This document shows positions 25,137 to 32,566 of a DNA stretch of 42,058 nt, piece after piece. The notes under the pieces were generated by a model. That model did not search any database. It worked only from the letters and a program-made list of their open reading frames with translations, and was not told where the DNA came from. The position numbers and the translations under genes were made by a program. Every line of letters begins with the position of its first letter. Position 1 is the stretch's first letter. The DNA comes from a bacterium (GTDB lineage: Bacteria > Bdellovibrionota > FAC87 > UBA2466), in NCBI GenBank assembly GCA_009927045.1, contig RFNT01000100.1:1-42058 (forward strand), given 5' to 3'.

Positions 25137-26276
25137 TTAACAGTCTCCCTCCACCAGCCCCCCCTGAAGGAGACGATACCTAGCACCTCGCCAATCCACG
25201 GTGTGTCCAAATAAGATAGAACCCCAGAGCGGCAGAGCCAACGCCTCTCTCACCCACCAAGCTCCTAAGGCCCGCATTGAAAACCGATCGGAGAGAATGT
25301 GGAGACTCAAATCCATAAGTGCCCATCCTATCATATGGACAGCCCACACTTCGAAAAAGGCAATACCGAACCAAGTTCCGAGGGCATAGGCTCCTGCCAT
25401 CCCGGAAATGGATGAGAAAAAGAAAGGTTCCGCTAGAAAAGCAAGGGGTGCGATTGATTTTCGAATTCTTCCCCAACGTAAATGTCGTTTCCAAAACTGC
25501 TCCAAAGAATAAGTTCCAATGTGCTGCTCTACTGGGGACCGCATCAACTCGACTCGAAGATCGAGTTTACTCATGGCATGACCAGCCATATAGTCTTCTG
25601 CAATATAACTTCCAAGAGTTTTGATGCCCCCTATTCTCTCAATCGTTTGTTTTCGGAAAAGCATCGACTTTCCGACCACGCTGGGAAATCCCAAATGTTT
25701 GGTGACAAACATCCAGCGCGTGAAAAAAGTATTCAAATAAGAAGCTTCGAGGAGGCCGCCGAGGCCCCGCGGGGAAACTCCGGCCACCACTCCTGTGATA
25801 ATTCCAACATTTTGACTGAAATCAGGCACCATTCGTTTCAGATAGTGCGGTTGAACTCGAATATTTGAATCACTAATGAGGAGCAGATCCCACTTGGCCT
25901 TTTTGTAAGAATCTAACAGATTATTGATTTTAGGATTCACTTCATCACTGAACTTACTCACGATGAGCTCACTTGAAACATTCGGATATTTTCTCTGAAG
26001 TTCCTGGACGATCGTCACAGCCGGATCCTCTACTTCGGCAACAGAGAACAACAATTCGTAACTCGGATAATCCAAAAGAAAAAAACTCTCAAGATTCTCT
26101 GACAAACCAACATCAAACCCCTTTAAGGGTTTGAGTATGGAAACTGGCGGAAGCTGTTTTTCTGCTTTTCTGGGGGTCCAGGAAGTGTAGTGCTTAAAAA
26201 CTAAGACTGTGCCCCAAAGGAGCAGTCCCCAATTGAGAATCCAAAGTCCGAGACAGAACACGGATAAGACTGTCAT
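25137..26276 (-). CDS. GT21-type (ceramide glucosyltransferase-like) glycosyltransferase
   Basis: A 379-residue membrane glycosyltransferase. An N-terminal helix (about 5-27) leads into a GT-A domain: PPVSILKPLKG at 43-53, the acidic D1 near 84, D2 in SDSN at 136-139, D3 in AEDY at 226-229, and RHLRW at 264-268, the (Q/R)xxRW motif. This D1-D2-D3-(Q/R)xxRW layout defines ceramide glucosyltransferases. Further helices follow and an end DWRGARYRL as in bacterial HpnI/GT21 members. The acceptor may be ceramide, diacylglycerol or another lipid; bacterial homologues vary. ATG 26276 has an AGGAG site and overlaps the PHP gene by 83 bases. Confidence 0.82.
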   Translation of the reverse strand: MTVLSVFCLGLWILNWGLLLWGTVLVFKHYTSWTPRKAEKQLPPVSILKPLKGFDVGLSENLESFFLLDYPSYELLFSVAEVEDPAVTIVQELQRKYPNVSSELIVSKFSDEVNPKINNLLDSYKKAKWDLLLISDSNIRVQPHYLKRMVPDFSQNVGIITGVVAGVSPRGLGGLLEASYLNTFFTRWMFVTKHLGFPSVVGKSMLFRKQTIERIGGIKTLGSYIAEDYMAGHAMSKLDLRVELMRSPVEQHIGTYSLEQFWKRHLRWGRIRKSIAPLAFLAEPFFFSSISGMAGAYALGTWFGIAFFEVWAVHMIGWALMDLSLHILSDRFSMRALGAWWVREALALPLWGSILFGHTVDWRGARYRLLQGGLVEGDC

Positions 26277-26970
26277 GGATGGGCTCCTCTCGATAGAAGT
26301 GAAAATCCAGTTGTTGTGTTTTGATAGCCCTTAATATCGCTTCAGGATGTTTCTCACATGCCATGAGATTTTTCCAAGAAGTGAGGTTCTTTTCGGTGTG
26401 GAAATCACTGTTAGCAATCAACGGGAGCCCAGCTCTTTCTACTTCATTGAACCAGAACGGACCGCTAGCAACTTCCCAAGCATCCACGCTATCACGCAAT
26501 TCCTCTCTGCGCTCCCACAGGTGATAGGTTTGCTTTTCAAGCTTTCGAGTTGAAACCGGATGAGCAGCAATGACTACTCCTCCTTGAGAACGTGCTTTTT
26601 GACTGGTCACGCTGATATCTTCACTGGGATCGATATTTTCGAGAGTTCCCAAAACTAAGAAGTGTGCTGAGCGATGATTGGAAATTGAATTTTTAGTGAT
26701 TTCCAATCCGGGAATGAGTTGCATGCGGTACTGTTCCCAAGCTCTCACCTTTTCAGATTTCAATATTTCCCGATACAGCGGCAAAGTAGCACGAGTCAGA
26801 GTGACACCCAAATAAGACGATGCTTTTCCGATGAGTGAACTTTGTTCACAATAATGATCCGTGATCGCAATGGCTCCAAAATTTCTTTTTCCAAAATAAT
26901 CCACCAGGAAAGGAATACTGTATTTGCCATCACTGAAATTCGAGTGGATGTGAAAATCCGCTAGATACAT
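26194..26970 (-). CDS. PHP-domain metal-dependent phosphoesterase
   Basis: A 258-residue enzyme of the PHP fold, which hydrolyses phosphoester bonds using two or three metal ions. All metal ligands are seen: HIH at 7-9, Asp38-His39 in ITDH, Glu90 in GLEI, His137 in AHP, and Asp189 and His191 in NSDFH. There is no signal peptide. It lacks polymerase or histidinol-phosphatase features, so it belongs to the stand-alone group of unknown substrate. It is the first gene of the PHP-GT21-GH1 unit and begins 20 bases after a -10 element behind tandem Pho-like repeats. A phospholipid head group or phosphatidic acid is a reasonable guess from the neighbours only. Confidence 0.8.
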   Translation of the reverse strand: MYLADFHIHSNFSDGKYSIPFLVDYFGKRNFGAIAITDHYCEQSSLIGKASSYLGVTLTRATLPLYREILKSEKVRAWEQYRMQLIPGLEITKNSISNHRSAHFLVLGTLENIDPSEDISVTSQKARSQGGVVIAAHPVSTRKLEKQTYHLWERREELRDSVDAWEVASGPFWFNEVERAGLPLIANSDFHTEKNLTSWKNLMACEKHPEAILRAIKTQQLDFHFYREEPIHDSLIRVLSRTLDSQLGTAPLGHSLSF

Positions 26971-26989
26971 TGAACATCACTTTACCGGG

Positions 26990-27032
26990 CTTATATCTGT
27001 ACCTGATGAGGAATTGTTTAGGAATTGGTTAG
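26990..27032 (-). promoter_or_regulatory. Tandem 11-mer Pho-box promoter of the PHP-GT21-GH1 unit
   Basis: On the minus strand CTAACCAATTC (27032-27022) is followed directly by CTAAACAATTC (27021-27011), identical at 10 of 11 positions. A third, weaker unit beginning CTCATCA comes next. A TATAAG hexamer (26995-26990) stands 8 bases after CTCATCA, the distance at which PhoB-activated promoters carry their -10. The PHP gene starts 20 bases later. The direct repeat is seen; its binding by PhoB is inferred from the 11-bp period and the match to the pstS site. Confidence 0.55.
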
Positions 27033-27044
27033 CTCACGGAAGAC

Positions 27045-28277
27045 TCAACGCAACAAGGCCACTGCAAGAAGAGATGTTATGAGTAACAGAATAGAACCTG
27101 TCCAGAAGGGCAACCCTGGATACACTTGAAAGAGCAATCCAGATACCGAAGGCCCCAAGACACGGCCCAAGGCAGCGAGAGATTGTCCTAAACCTAAAGT
27201 GCCTCCTTGCTCATCGGCGTCAACTGAACGTGACAACAGACTCGAGAGCGAAGGGTGCGTGATTCCCGTCCCAGACGCCATGATGATAGCTACTAAGAGC
27301 ATCCCTCCGTAAACACCAGACCATCCGATTTCAGGAATTAAAAAGAATGCTAGAGCTACGAGGGCGGGACCCACAACTAATAATTTTTTTTCTCCAAATC
27401 GTTTAGCAAGTTTTCCAATCAAGTAACCCTGAACAATAGTAGCTGTCACTCCCACCACAATCAGCATGTACGCTGTCAAACTTGCGGCATGCTTGCTTTC
27501 AAAATCAGTGCTTATACTTCCATGAGGCACCCAATAGTGTTGAATAAAGAGCCCCAACACATTTTCCATCATGGAAAACGAGGCAGAAAAGATGAGGTAC
27601 ATAGCGAGAATATAACCCACTTGAGGATGCCGAGCTGCGTGCTTGAGCGCCGCCCAAGAAAGCTGCGGGCGACTGGTCACCTTGGGTACATGAAGTGCCT
27701 TCGCTTCTTTAACAGGATTCGTCTCAGGTAACCGAATCAAAGCGATGACCCAATTGATTGCTGAAAGCCCGGCAGCTACGAATGCAGGAGCCTCTAAGCC
27801 AAACTTCACCACGAGTCCCCCCAAAACAGGACCAAAAATAAATCCCAAACCGAATGCCGCTCCAATCAATCCCATTCCTTTTGCTCGATTTTCAGCGTCT
27901 GTACTGTCCGCAATGATGGCTTGGGCTGTACCGATATTGGCGCTTCCCAAACCCGAGAGCATTCGGGCGATGAACAAAACGGTTAAGCTGCTTGAAAGTC
28001 CAAATAACAAGTAACCGAAAGCCGTCAAAGCGATGCTGATTAACATGACAGGACGCCGCCCGATTCGATCCGAAAGCCGTCCCCAAAAAGAACCAAATAA
28101 AAACTGCATGGCGGAAAAAGAAGCCCCCAACAAAGTGATCACTGAAGGACTTGCTCCGAGCTTCTGAGCGTAAAAAGGTTGAATGGGAATGAGAATTCCG
28201 AAGCCAATCAAATCTAAAAAAACGGTAAAAAAGACAATGCCAAGAATAGAAGAGCGAGTTTGCGGGCTACCAGACAT
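27045..28277 (-). CDS. MFS efflux transporter, TetA-like
   Basis: A 410-residue inner-membrane transporter with twelve predicted helices. Motif A is GSFWGRLSDRIGRRPVMLIS in the first cytoplasmic loop. Motif C-like glycines occur in GLIGAAFGLGFIFGPVLGG, typical of drug/proton antiporters of the DHA1 type that include tetracycline exporters. FFTVFLDLIGFGILIPIQPF at the start is the TetA-class opening. A resistance phenotype cannot be claimed from this alone. It is followed by the PHP promoter 12 bases after its stop, so the two units are separate. Confidence 0.85.
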   Translation of the reverse strand: MSGSPQTRSSILGIVFFTVFLDLIGFGILIPIQPFYAQKLGASPSVITLLGASFSAMQFLFGSFWGRLSDRIGRRPVMLISIALTAFGYLLFGLSSSLTVLFIARMLSGLGSANIGTAQAIIADSTDAENRAKGMGLIGAAFGLGFIFGPVLGGLVVKFGLEAPAFVAAGLSAINWVIALIRLPETNPVKEAKALHVPKVTSRPQLSWAALKHAARHPQVGYILAMYLIFSASFSMMENVLGLFIQHYWVPHGSISTDFESKHAASLTAYMLIVVGVTATIVQGYLIGKLAKRFGEKKLLVVGPALVALAFFLIPEIGWSGVYGGMLLVAIIMASGTGITHPSLSSLLSRSVDADEQGGTLGLGQSLAALGRVLGPSVSGLLFQVYPGLPFWTGSILLLITSLLAVALLR

Positions 28278-28301
28278 TTAAAGAATTTAGTCTATTTTTA
28301 A

Positions 28302-28442
28302 CTATCTGCCAATGCGAGTGCAGATAGTGCGTCCATTGGACGTGCTGCATTCGTTGATGCTGGCAGCACTTGAAGTCCCCGTTTGGGTATCACGACCACA
28401 GGCCGAGAGGAGCAGTAAACAGGTTAGGATTAAAAATCGCAT
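28302..28442 (-). CDS. Small lipoprotein, function unknown
   Basis: A 46-residue protein from ATG 28442: MRFLILTCLLLLSACG, a short lipoprotein signal with lipobox LSAC at 12-15, then a polar tail with two more cysteines (NECSTSNGRTICTRIGR) that could form a disulfide. A frame open further upstream gives a poor leader and is not used. It lies 24 bases before the MFS gene on the same strand. I do not recognise a family. Confidence 0.5.
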   Translation of the reverse strand: MRFLILTCLLLLSACGRDTQTGTSSAASINECSTSNGRTICTRIGR

Positions 28443-28520
28443 GTCTTTCAAGGGTGCAATCAAAAGGCCAGTGTATTCTCGGCTAGAGGATGCATACAAA
28501 CTGCTGAACTTTTTTTCACC

Positions 28521-28545
28521 CTAAGGCCCCTTAGACACTGTCTAA
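28521..28545. repeat. Two overlapping palindromes between lipoprotein and barrel genes
   Basis: CTAAGG-CC-CCTTAG (28521-28534) and TTAGACA-C-TGTCTAA (28531-28545) overlap by four bases. The second is a perfect 15-bp odd palindrome. On the minus strand neither is followed by a T-run, so they are not a standard terminator for the barrel gene. They lie 79-103 bases upstream of the small lipoprotein start and could be an operator for it. Confidence 0.5.
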
Positions 28546-28559
28546 AAAATAGGCAGCTT

Positions 28560-29144
28560 TTACTCGTTCACAGGCTTGGAAGGAGCCGCTTCAGATTTAC
28601 GGTCAAATCTCAGACTGAATGTGAATCCGCTAAACCCATTTGTCCGAGGCATGTACAAGTAGCCAGGCATGAAAGTCACTCGATACCCATTGACCAATAC
28701 AAATCCCAATCCAGCTTGAGGTTGAATCGTAAACCCGTCTCCCGAAACTCCTAAATTATTGCTGGACCCGTAGCCATACCCAAGAAAAACGTTGAATTCG
28801 TAAGTGAGAATTTTAAAAAAGGCTTGGTCCCAGCCTAAAGTCATCCCGGTATAGAGGATATTATTGTCCACGATGGAACCATCTTCCGGGGCACCCGCGA
28901 CCACTTCTAACCCCATGCTGAACCCTTTATAGAAATATTTACTCGTGCGAAATCCCAACATCAGCCCTTGTGTGCCACTATCGGTGCTGCCGCCCTTGAA
29001 ACGTTGCACTTGGAGCCCGGAACGTTGTACAGAACGCGAATTGCCCGCCGAATAGTATTCGGCATAAGCCACTTGATTCAGTTGGCTGACCAGAAATAAA
29101 AGAGTCAACCACCCCAGGACTGAAATCCGTTGAAAGTTCGACAT
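28560..29144 (-). CDS. Small outer-membrane beta-barrel protein under a sigma-28 promoter
   Basis: A 194-residue exported protein from ATG 29144, preceded by a GCGAGGTG ribosome site; the open frame upstream of it is not used because the promoter lies inside. The signal peptide ends in VAYA before EYYSAG. The body shows alternating strands such as GLMLGFRTSKYFYKGFSMGL, ILTYEFNVFLGYGYG, QPQAGLGFVLVNGYRVTFMP and GFSGFTFSLRFDRK, fitting an 8-strand barrel. The C-terminus has a short polar tail after the last strand. Function unknown; the promoter ties it to flagellar gene control. Confidence 0.7.
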   Translation of the reverse strand: MSNFQRISVLGWLTLLFLVSQLNQVAYAEYYSAGNSRSVQRSGLQVQRFKGGSTDSGTQGLMLGFRTSKYFYKGFSMGLEVVAGAPEDGSIVDNNILYTGMTLGWDQAFFKILTYEFNVFLGYGYGSSNNLGVSGDGFTIQPQAGLGFVLVNGYRVTFMPGYLYMPRTNGFSGFTFSLRFDRKSEAAPSKPVNE

Positions 29145-29164
29145 AAACACCTCGCCCACCCCTC

Positions 29165-29191
29165 TTATCGGCATCGCGTTAAACCCCTTAA
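29165..29191 (-). promoter_or_regulatory. Sigma-28 (FliA) promoter of the small barrel gene
   Basis: On the minus strand CTTAA, 15 bases, then GCCGATAA. The -10 element equals the FliA consensus exactly and the spacing is the standard 15. Transcription would begin near 29158, about 14 bases before the ATG at 29144, leaving room just for the ribosome site. The spacer contains TTTAACGC, close to the ATAACGC in the flagellin promoter at 35794. Confidence 0.65.
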
Positions 29192-29329
29192 GATCTGAAT
29201 TTTGAAGGAACCGTGAAGAGCCGGCTTTGGGCGCTACTGTATACAAAATTACAAGCTCTTGAAGTCTACACCCCTGCTGATTTTTATATTTTTATCATTA
29301 TTTTCAATATCTTATATCAATCTGCTCAA

Positions 29330-29345
29330 TGGACTTGGGCTTGCA
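29330..29345 (+). promoter_or_regulatory. Possible sigma-54 promoter of the VWA-like lipoprotein gene
   Basis: TGGACTTGGGCTTGCA has GG at the -24 position and GC at -12 with exactly 10 bases between, and TTGCA matches the -12 consensus. The -24 part beyond TGG is poor. Start of transcription would be near 29356, 44 bases before the TTG start at 29400. The sigma factor itself is encoded at 1626. Confidence 0.35.
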
Positions 29346-29399
29346 AACTGCTGCTCCCCGAGGTCTTTTTGAAGGGCCTCGACAGTAAGGAGTACGCCC

Positions 29400-30428
29400 T
29401 TGAAGTTTAAAACTTGGTTCAGCCAATTTAAAGATGCGAGTCTCGCTGTTTTATCCCTAATTTTTCTGACCACCGTGATTTTACTTTCCTCGTGTGGGCA
29501 AAAGGAAACTTTTTTAAGTTCGGGAAGTAGTCGCTATTTTGTTCAAGACTTAAATCCACCTTATTTAGATATTTTATGGGTCATTGATGATCGTTCTCCT
29601 ATGAACTACGTAAAAACCCATGTCATCAGTGAGGCGAAAAAGTTTTTTACTCGCTTAGACGGTATTCCTGGGGATTATCGCATGGGAATCACCACGATGG
29701 ACACTCTTAGAAACTCGGGAGCGTTAAGACCCGCAAATACTGTTTTAACGAAGAATGTGGGCACCGTAGAGCAACGTGCGGCTGTTTTTGGAAACTTACT
29801 CTCCCAAGTGATCAATTTACAAACGGGTGCAGAAAATACAGGACTGGCAGCTACATTACTTTCTCTTAACCAGTACTTCCGACCTCGAGCTGGAGTTCCT
29901 TTGGTTTTGGTATTTATTTCAGATGGCGATGACTTCTCGGTATCGAGTTCATCCACTCAAGATCCGGTCAATACGTTTGTTGCCCAAGTACTGAGCTTGA
30001 AAGGCAACAATCCTGATTTAGTTCGTGCTTATTCCATCAACTACAAAGCAAACGGTGCTCGATGCGCTACCGTCAATAATGCGGACATTGATAAAGCCGG
30101 AACTTCTGCTACCCGCCCTACTGGCGGCGCTTGGTTTCAAGATCGCTATTTCCGGTTAGCAACTCTCCTGCAAGGGGAAACAGCCGATTTGTGTTCCCAG
30201 TTTTCAACTAGTATTCAGTTGAATGGGCTGCGTTTGAAGGCACTCAGCAAGCGCTTCAAGCTAGAGACTCCTGTTGCCGATCCGAGCAAACTGAGAGTTA
30301 CAGTGGTGAGTGTAAATAATCAAACACTGGATCTTGATTGGACGTATGATGCGTCCACGAATGAAGTCGTATTTTCAGAAGCTCCCCCTGAAGGAAGCTC
30401 TATTCAAATATTAATTGCCCCCAACTAA
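29400..30428 (+). CDS. Lipoprotein with a VWA-like domain
   Basis: A 342-residue lipoprotein. The start TTG has a strong GTAAGGAG site. The signal ends in LLSSC with Cys32 as lipid anchor. From about residue 55 it looks like a von Willebrand A domain: YLDILWVIDDRSPMNYVK, then YRMGITTMDTL, GLAATLLSLNQYF and LVLVFISDGDDFS. The metal site is degenerate: DDRSPM at 63-68 stands where DxSxS is usual. The last 60 residues form a separate beta-rich part (LRVTVVSVNNQTLDLDWTYD). Similar lipoproteins occur in gliding and predatory bacteria with unknown roles. Its end overlaps the convergent gene by 18 bases. Confidence 0.65.
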   Translation: MKFKTWFSQFKDASLAVLSLIFLTTVILLSSCGQKETFLSSGSSRYFVQDLNPPYLDILWVIDDRSPMNYVKTHVISEAKKFFTRLDGIPGDYRMGITTMDTLRNSGALRPANTVLTKNVGTVEQRAAVFGNLLSQVINLQTGAENTGLAATLLSLNQYFRPRAGVPLVLVFISDGDDFSVSSSSTQDPVNTFVAQVLSLKGNNPDLVRAYSINYKANGARCATVNNADIDKAGTSATRPTGGAWFQDRYFRLATLLQGETADLCSQFSTSIQLNGLRLKALSKRFKLETPVADPSKLRVTVVSVNNQTLDLDWTYDASTNEVVFSEAPPEGSSIQILIAPN

Positions 30429-30935
30429 GGTGGCTCGCAGTATTTTTAGGGAGCTCGTCCAAGTACTCAAGTTAGTAATGAGTTCATATTCAATTTTGTC
30501 GGCAATTTCCTCGTACTCTTTTCGCTCTTGGTTCTGAAACATACCTTTTAAAATAAAGAGCAATGATTTTTCAGTTTCGGCCAGAGTCCCACTTTCAGTT
30601 CCCACTTTTGAAAAGTCTAAATTGAGAGCCGTTTTGGTACGTGTAACTGCTTCCATAAAACGCTGCAGGCCCTCGATACACTGGGCAAAGAATCGATTAG
30701 CTCGAGCGCTGTCTTCCTCCCGAAATAGTTCAGCAGAACGCAACAAGCTGCCTTTTACGCGTTCCACACTGTTCAAGGCGATATCGAGTCCAGTGGCCGC
30801 CCAAACAGATAAATCCGGTTGGTGTAACGGAGTGCTCCCCGAGCTGATATTTGCAGGTTGAATATCCTGTTCTTCCCACTGAGGATTGAGTGTTGGGTTT
30901 TGTAAAATATCCAACTCGATTTGAATTTCTTTCAT
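30411..30935 (-). CDS. Unknown protein at the end of the filament cluster
   Basis: A 174-residue soluble protein without recognisable family. The N-terminal 45 residues are polar and proline-rich; the rest is predicted all-helical with heptad-like leucines (LDIALNSVERVKGSLLRSAE, then ERKEYEEIADKIEYELI). Its ATG overlaps the TPR gene stop as ATGA, placing it in the flagellin-fliD-fliS run. Size, helicity and position would suit a secretion chaperone or regulator of the filament genes; that is a guess from context. Confidence 0.55.
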   Translation of the reverse strand: MKEIQIELDILQNPTLNPQWEEQDIQPANISSGSTPLHQPDLSVWAATGLDIALNSVERVKGSLLRSAELFREEDSARANRFFAQCIEGLQRFMEAVTRTKTALNLDFSKVGTESGTLAETEKSLLFILKGMFQNQERKEYEEIADKIEYELITNLSTWTSSLKILRATLVGGN

Positions 30936-32173
30936 CCCATCCCCCAGTGTCTGTTTTGAGTTAATAGTTTTTTGATTTTTAAAATTCTAGGATCCTGAGG
31001 CATCACTTTCAGAGCCTCATCTGCTTGCTCGAGAGCTTCCGAAAACCGATTTTCCTGCAATAACAGCGTCGCGTAGGCGAGTCGGATCTCGCCATGTTTT
31101 GGCTCTTGTTGAAGAAAGGTATTGATTCGAGACTTCAAGCCTTGGGTATTGGGAGAGCTCATCTTCAAATGGATCAGAAAACGTAAAGCCAATGCGTTCT
31201 GGGGGTCTTGATCTAACGACTTCTCAAAGAAAATCCCAGCAGTTTCGTGAGAACCCTTTTCAAGATCCACTAAACCGAAACCACACAGTGCTTTTGAATT
31301 ACCAGGATCCGTTGCCAAAGCTCTTTTGAAAAACTCAGTAGCTTCCGTAGTTTTTTTTCTCTGAAGTGCTAGAGTCCCTAGATTCACCAAAACTGCTGCT
31401 GAATGGGGAACTTCTTTGAGCGCTTGGATATATTCAGCTTCCGCTGCATCCCATTTTTGAGCAACCATGAGTTGATTGCCATAGGCTTTAAAATATTCAT
31501 AACGAAGCGGGCTTTCTATTTCGTTCGTGCTCCCCACTTTCGCAAAAAGAGCAAGAGCTGCTTCAGTGTTTTGCTCCTGCACATAGCAAAGCCCTAGATA
31601 AATGGCATGCCGAGCTTTTTGATGTATTTCCCAGAGCGCCTTGAAGCATTTTTTAGCAGCAAGAATCTCGTTGAGCTTTAAAAAACAAATGCCCAACCCT
31701 TCCATGGCTCTTTCATCTCTAAGATTTTTCTTGAGGTGGTAGCTGAAGAGGTTTCGAGCGAGCAAGTAGTCCCCATTAGCTAACAAAAGATCAGCTTCGC
31801 TTAAGTAATCTTTGGGTTTTTGAGCCGGAGTAGCTTCTGGAGTTCGTTGTTTGATTTTTACCAAGAAGGAGCGTTCTTGGGACAATGCGGCCTCAGGAAG
31901 TTCCTGAACCTGAATCTGATCCGCTTCAGACATCAAATGAAAAAACGGCGATTGAGGACCACTATTTTGAAATGACGTATCGTTGGCCATTACCCGGAAG
32001 GAGAGCAAGGCGTGTGCCATCGCTGCAGTGGGAGATGCCCCGCAAATACAGAACTTTTTTTGAGAAGCAGCACACCGAGCCGTCAGGGCAGCTTGGGGAG
32101 AGTCAAATTTTTGGCTGAACTCAGGCTTTACCTGTTTTAGAAATACGCGGAGCAGATACTGCATGACGCTCAA
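30932..32173 (-). CDS. TPR-repeat protein in the filament cluster
   Basis: Up to 413 residues. From about residue 110 there are at least seven tetratricopeptide-like repeats, for example ADLLLANGDYLLARNLFSYH, YFKAYGNQLMVAQKWDAAEA, AAVLVNLGTLALQRKKTTEA, SKALCGFGLVDLEKGSHETA and RLAYATLLLQENRFSEALEQ. Such proteins bind partner proteins. The first 80 residues are less convincing and hold several cysteines (RCAASQKKFCICG); starts at 32164, 31990 or 31933 are possible, but none has a good ribosome site. The 5' end overlaps the FliT-like gene by 53 bases as drawn. Confidence 0.65.
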   Translation of the reverse strand: MSVMQYLLRVFLKQVKPEFSQKFDSPQAALTARCAASQKKFCICGASPTAAMAHALLSFRVMANDTSFQNSGPQSPFFHLMSEADQIQVQELPEAALSQERSFLVKIKQRTPEATPAQKPKDYLSEADLLLANGDYLLARNLFSYHLKKNLRDERAMEGLGICFLKLNEILAAKKCFKALWEIHQKARHAIYLGLCYVQEQNTEAALALFAKVGSTNEIESPLRYEYFKAYGNQLMVAQKWDAAEAEYIQALKEVPHSAAVLVNLGTLALQRKKTTEATEFFKRALATDPGNSKALCGFGLVDLEKGSHETAGIFFEKSLDQDPQNALALRFLIHLKMSSPNTQGLKSRINTFLQQEPKHGEIRLAYATLLLQENRFSEALEQADEALKVMPQDPRILKIKKLLTQNRHWGMG

Positions 32174-32555
32174 ATGCTTCTAAATGTTGCTGCGTCGCTA
32201 CAGTCTTTTTGAGATCTCGAATGGTTTCATTTTTATACTCATCGATGGCGGCGATCAGTTGCAGATCCAGATCTAGAATTTTATCTGCTATTTCGCGGCG
32301 CTGAGACATCATCCGTTGCATCAAGGTCTTATCCACGGGATTCATTTCGATACTTTTCTCGGATTGCTCCACTACGTTGGAGATTTTTGCATCGAAGGAG
32401 CGAATAATATTTAAAATGCGCTCACGACTATCTACAAAAAAATCGATATCTTTCCATTCATTTCTTGCGATTTGGTCCAGAAATTTTTTTGTCACAGTGT
32501 AAAACTTTTCGTAGTAGTGATTTTTCATCTCCAGATACTGAAGTACTTCTTCCAT
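32121..32555 (-). CDS. FliT/FlgN-like flagellar chaperone
   Basis: A 144-residue helical protein directly downstream of fliS. It has long amphipathic helices (EEVLQYLEMKNHYYEKFYTV, then FFVDSRERILNIIRSFDAKI and QRREIADKILDLDLQLIAAI), the pattern of small export chaperones such as FliT and FlgN that guard FliD or hook-junction proteins. Position after fliD-fliS favours the FliT role. Sequence identity to named families is low, so the call rests on fold, length and order. Confidence 0.6.
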   Translation of the reverse strand: MEEVLQYLEMKNHYYEKFYTVTKKFLDQIARNEWKDIDFFVDSRERILNIIRSFDAKISNVVEQSEKSIEMNPVDKTLMQRMMSQRREIADKILDLDLQLIAAIDEYKNETIRDLKKTVATQQHLEAFERHAVSAPRISKTGKA

Positions 32556-32566
32556 GGCTCCCCCTT

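Noticed and set aside
29213-29410. Frame for a 65-residue protein beginning with GTG behind AAGGA
   Set aside because: It runs over the likely promoter and ribosome site of the VWA-like lipoprotein gene, has no recognisable domain, and its composition looks like translated intergenic DNA.
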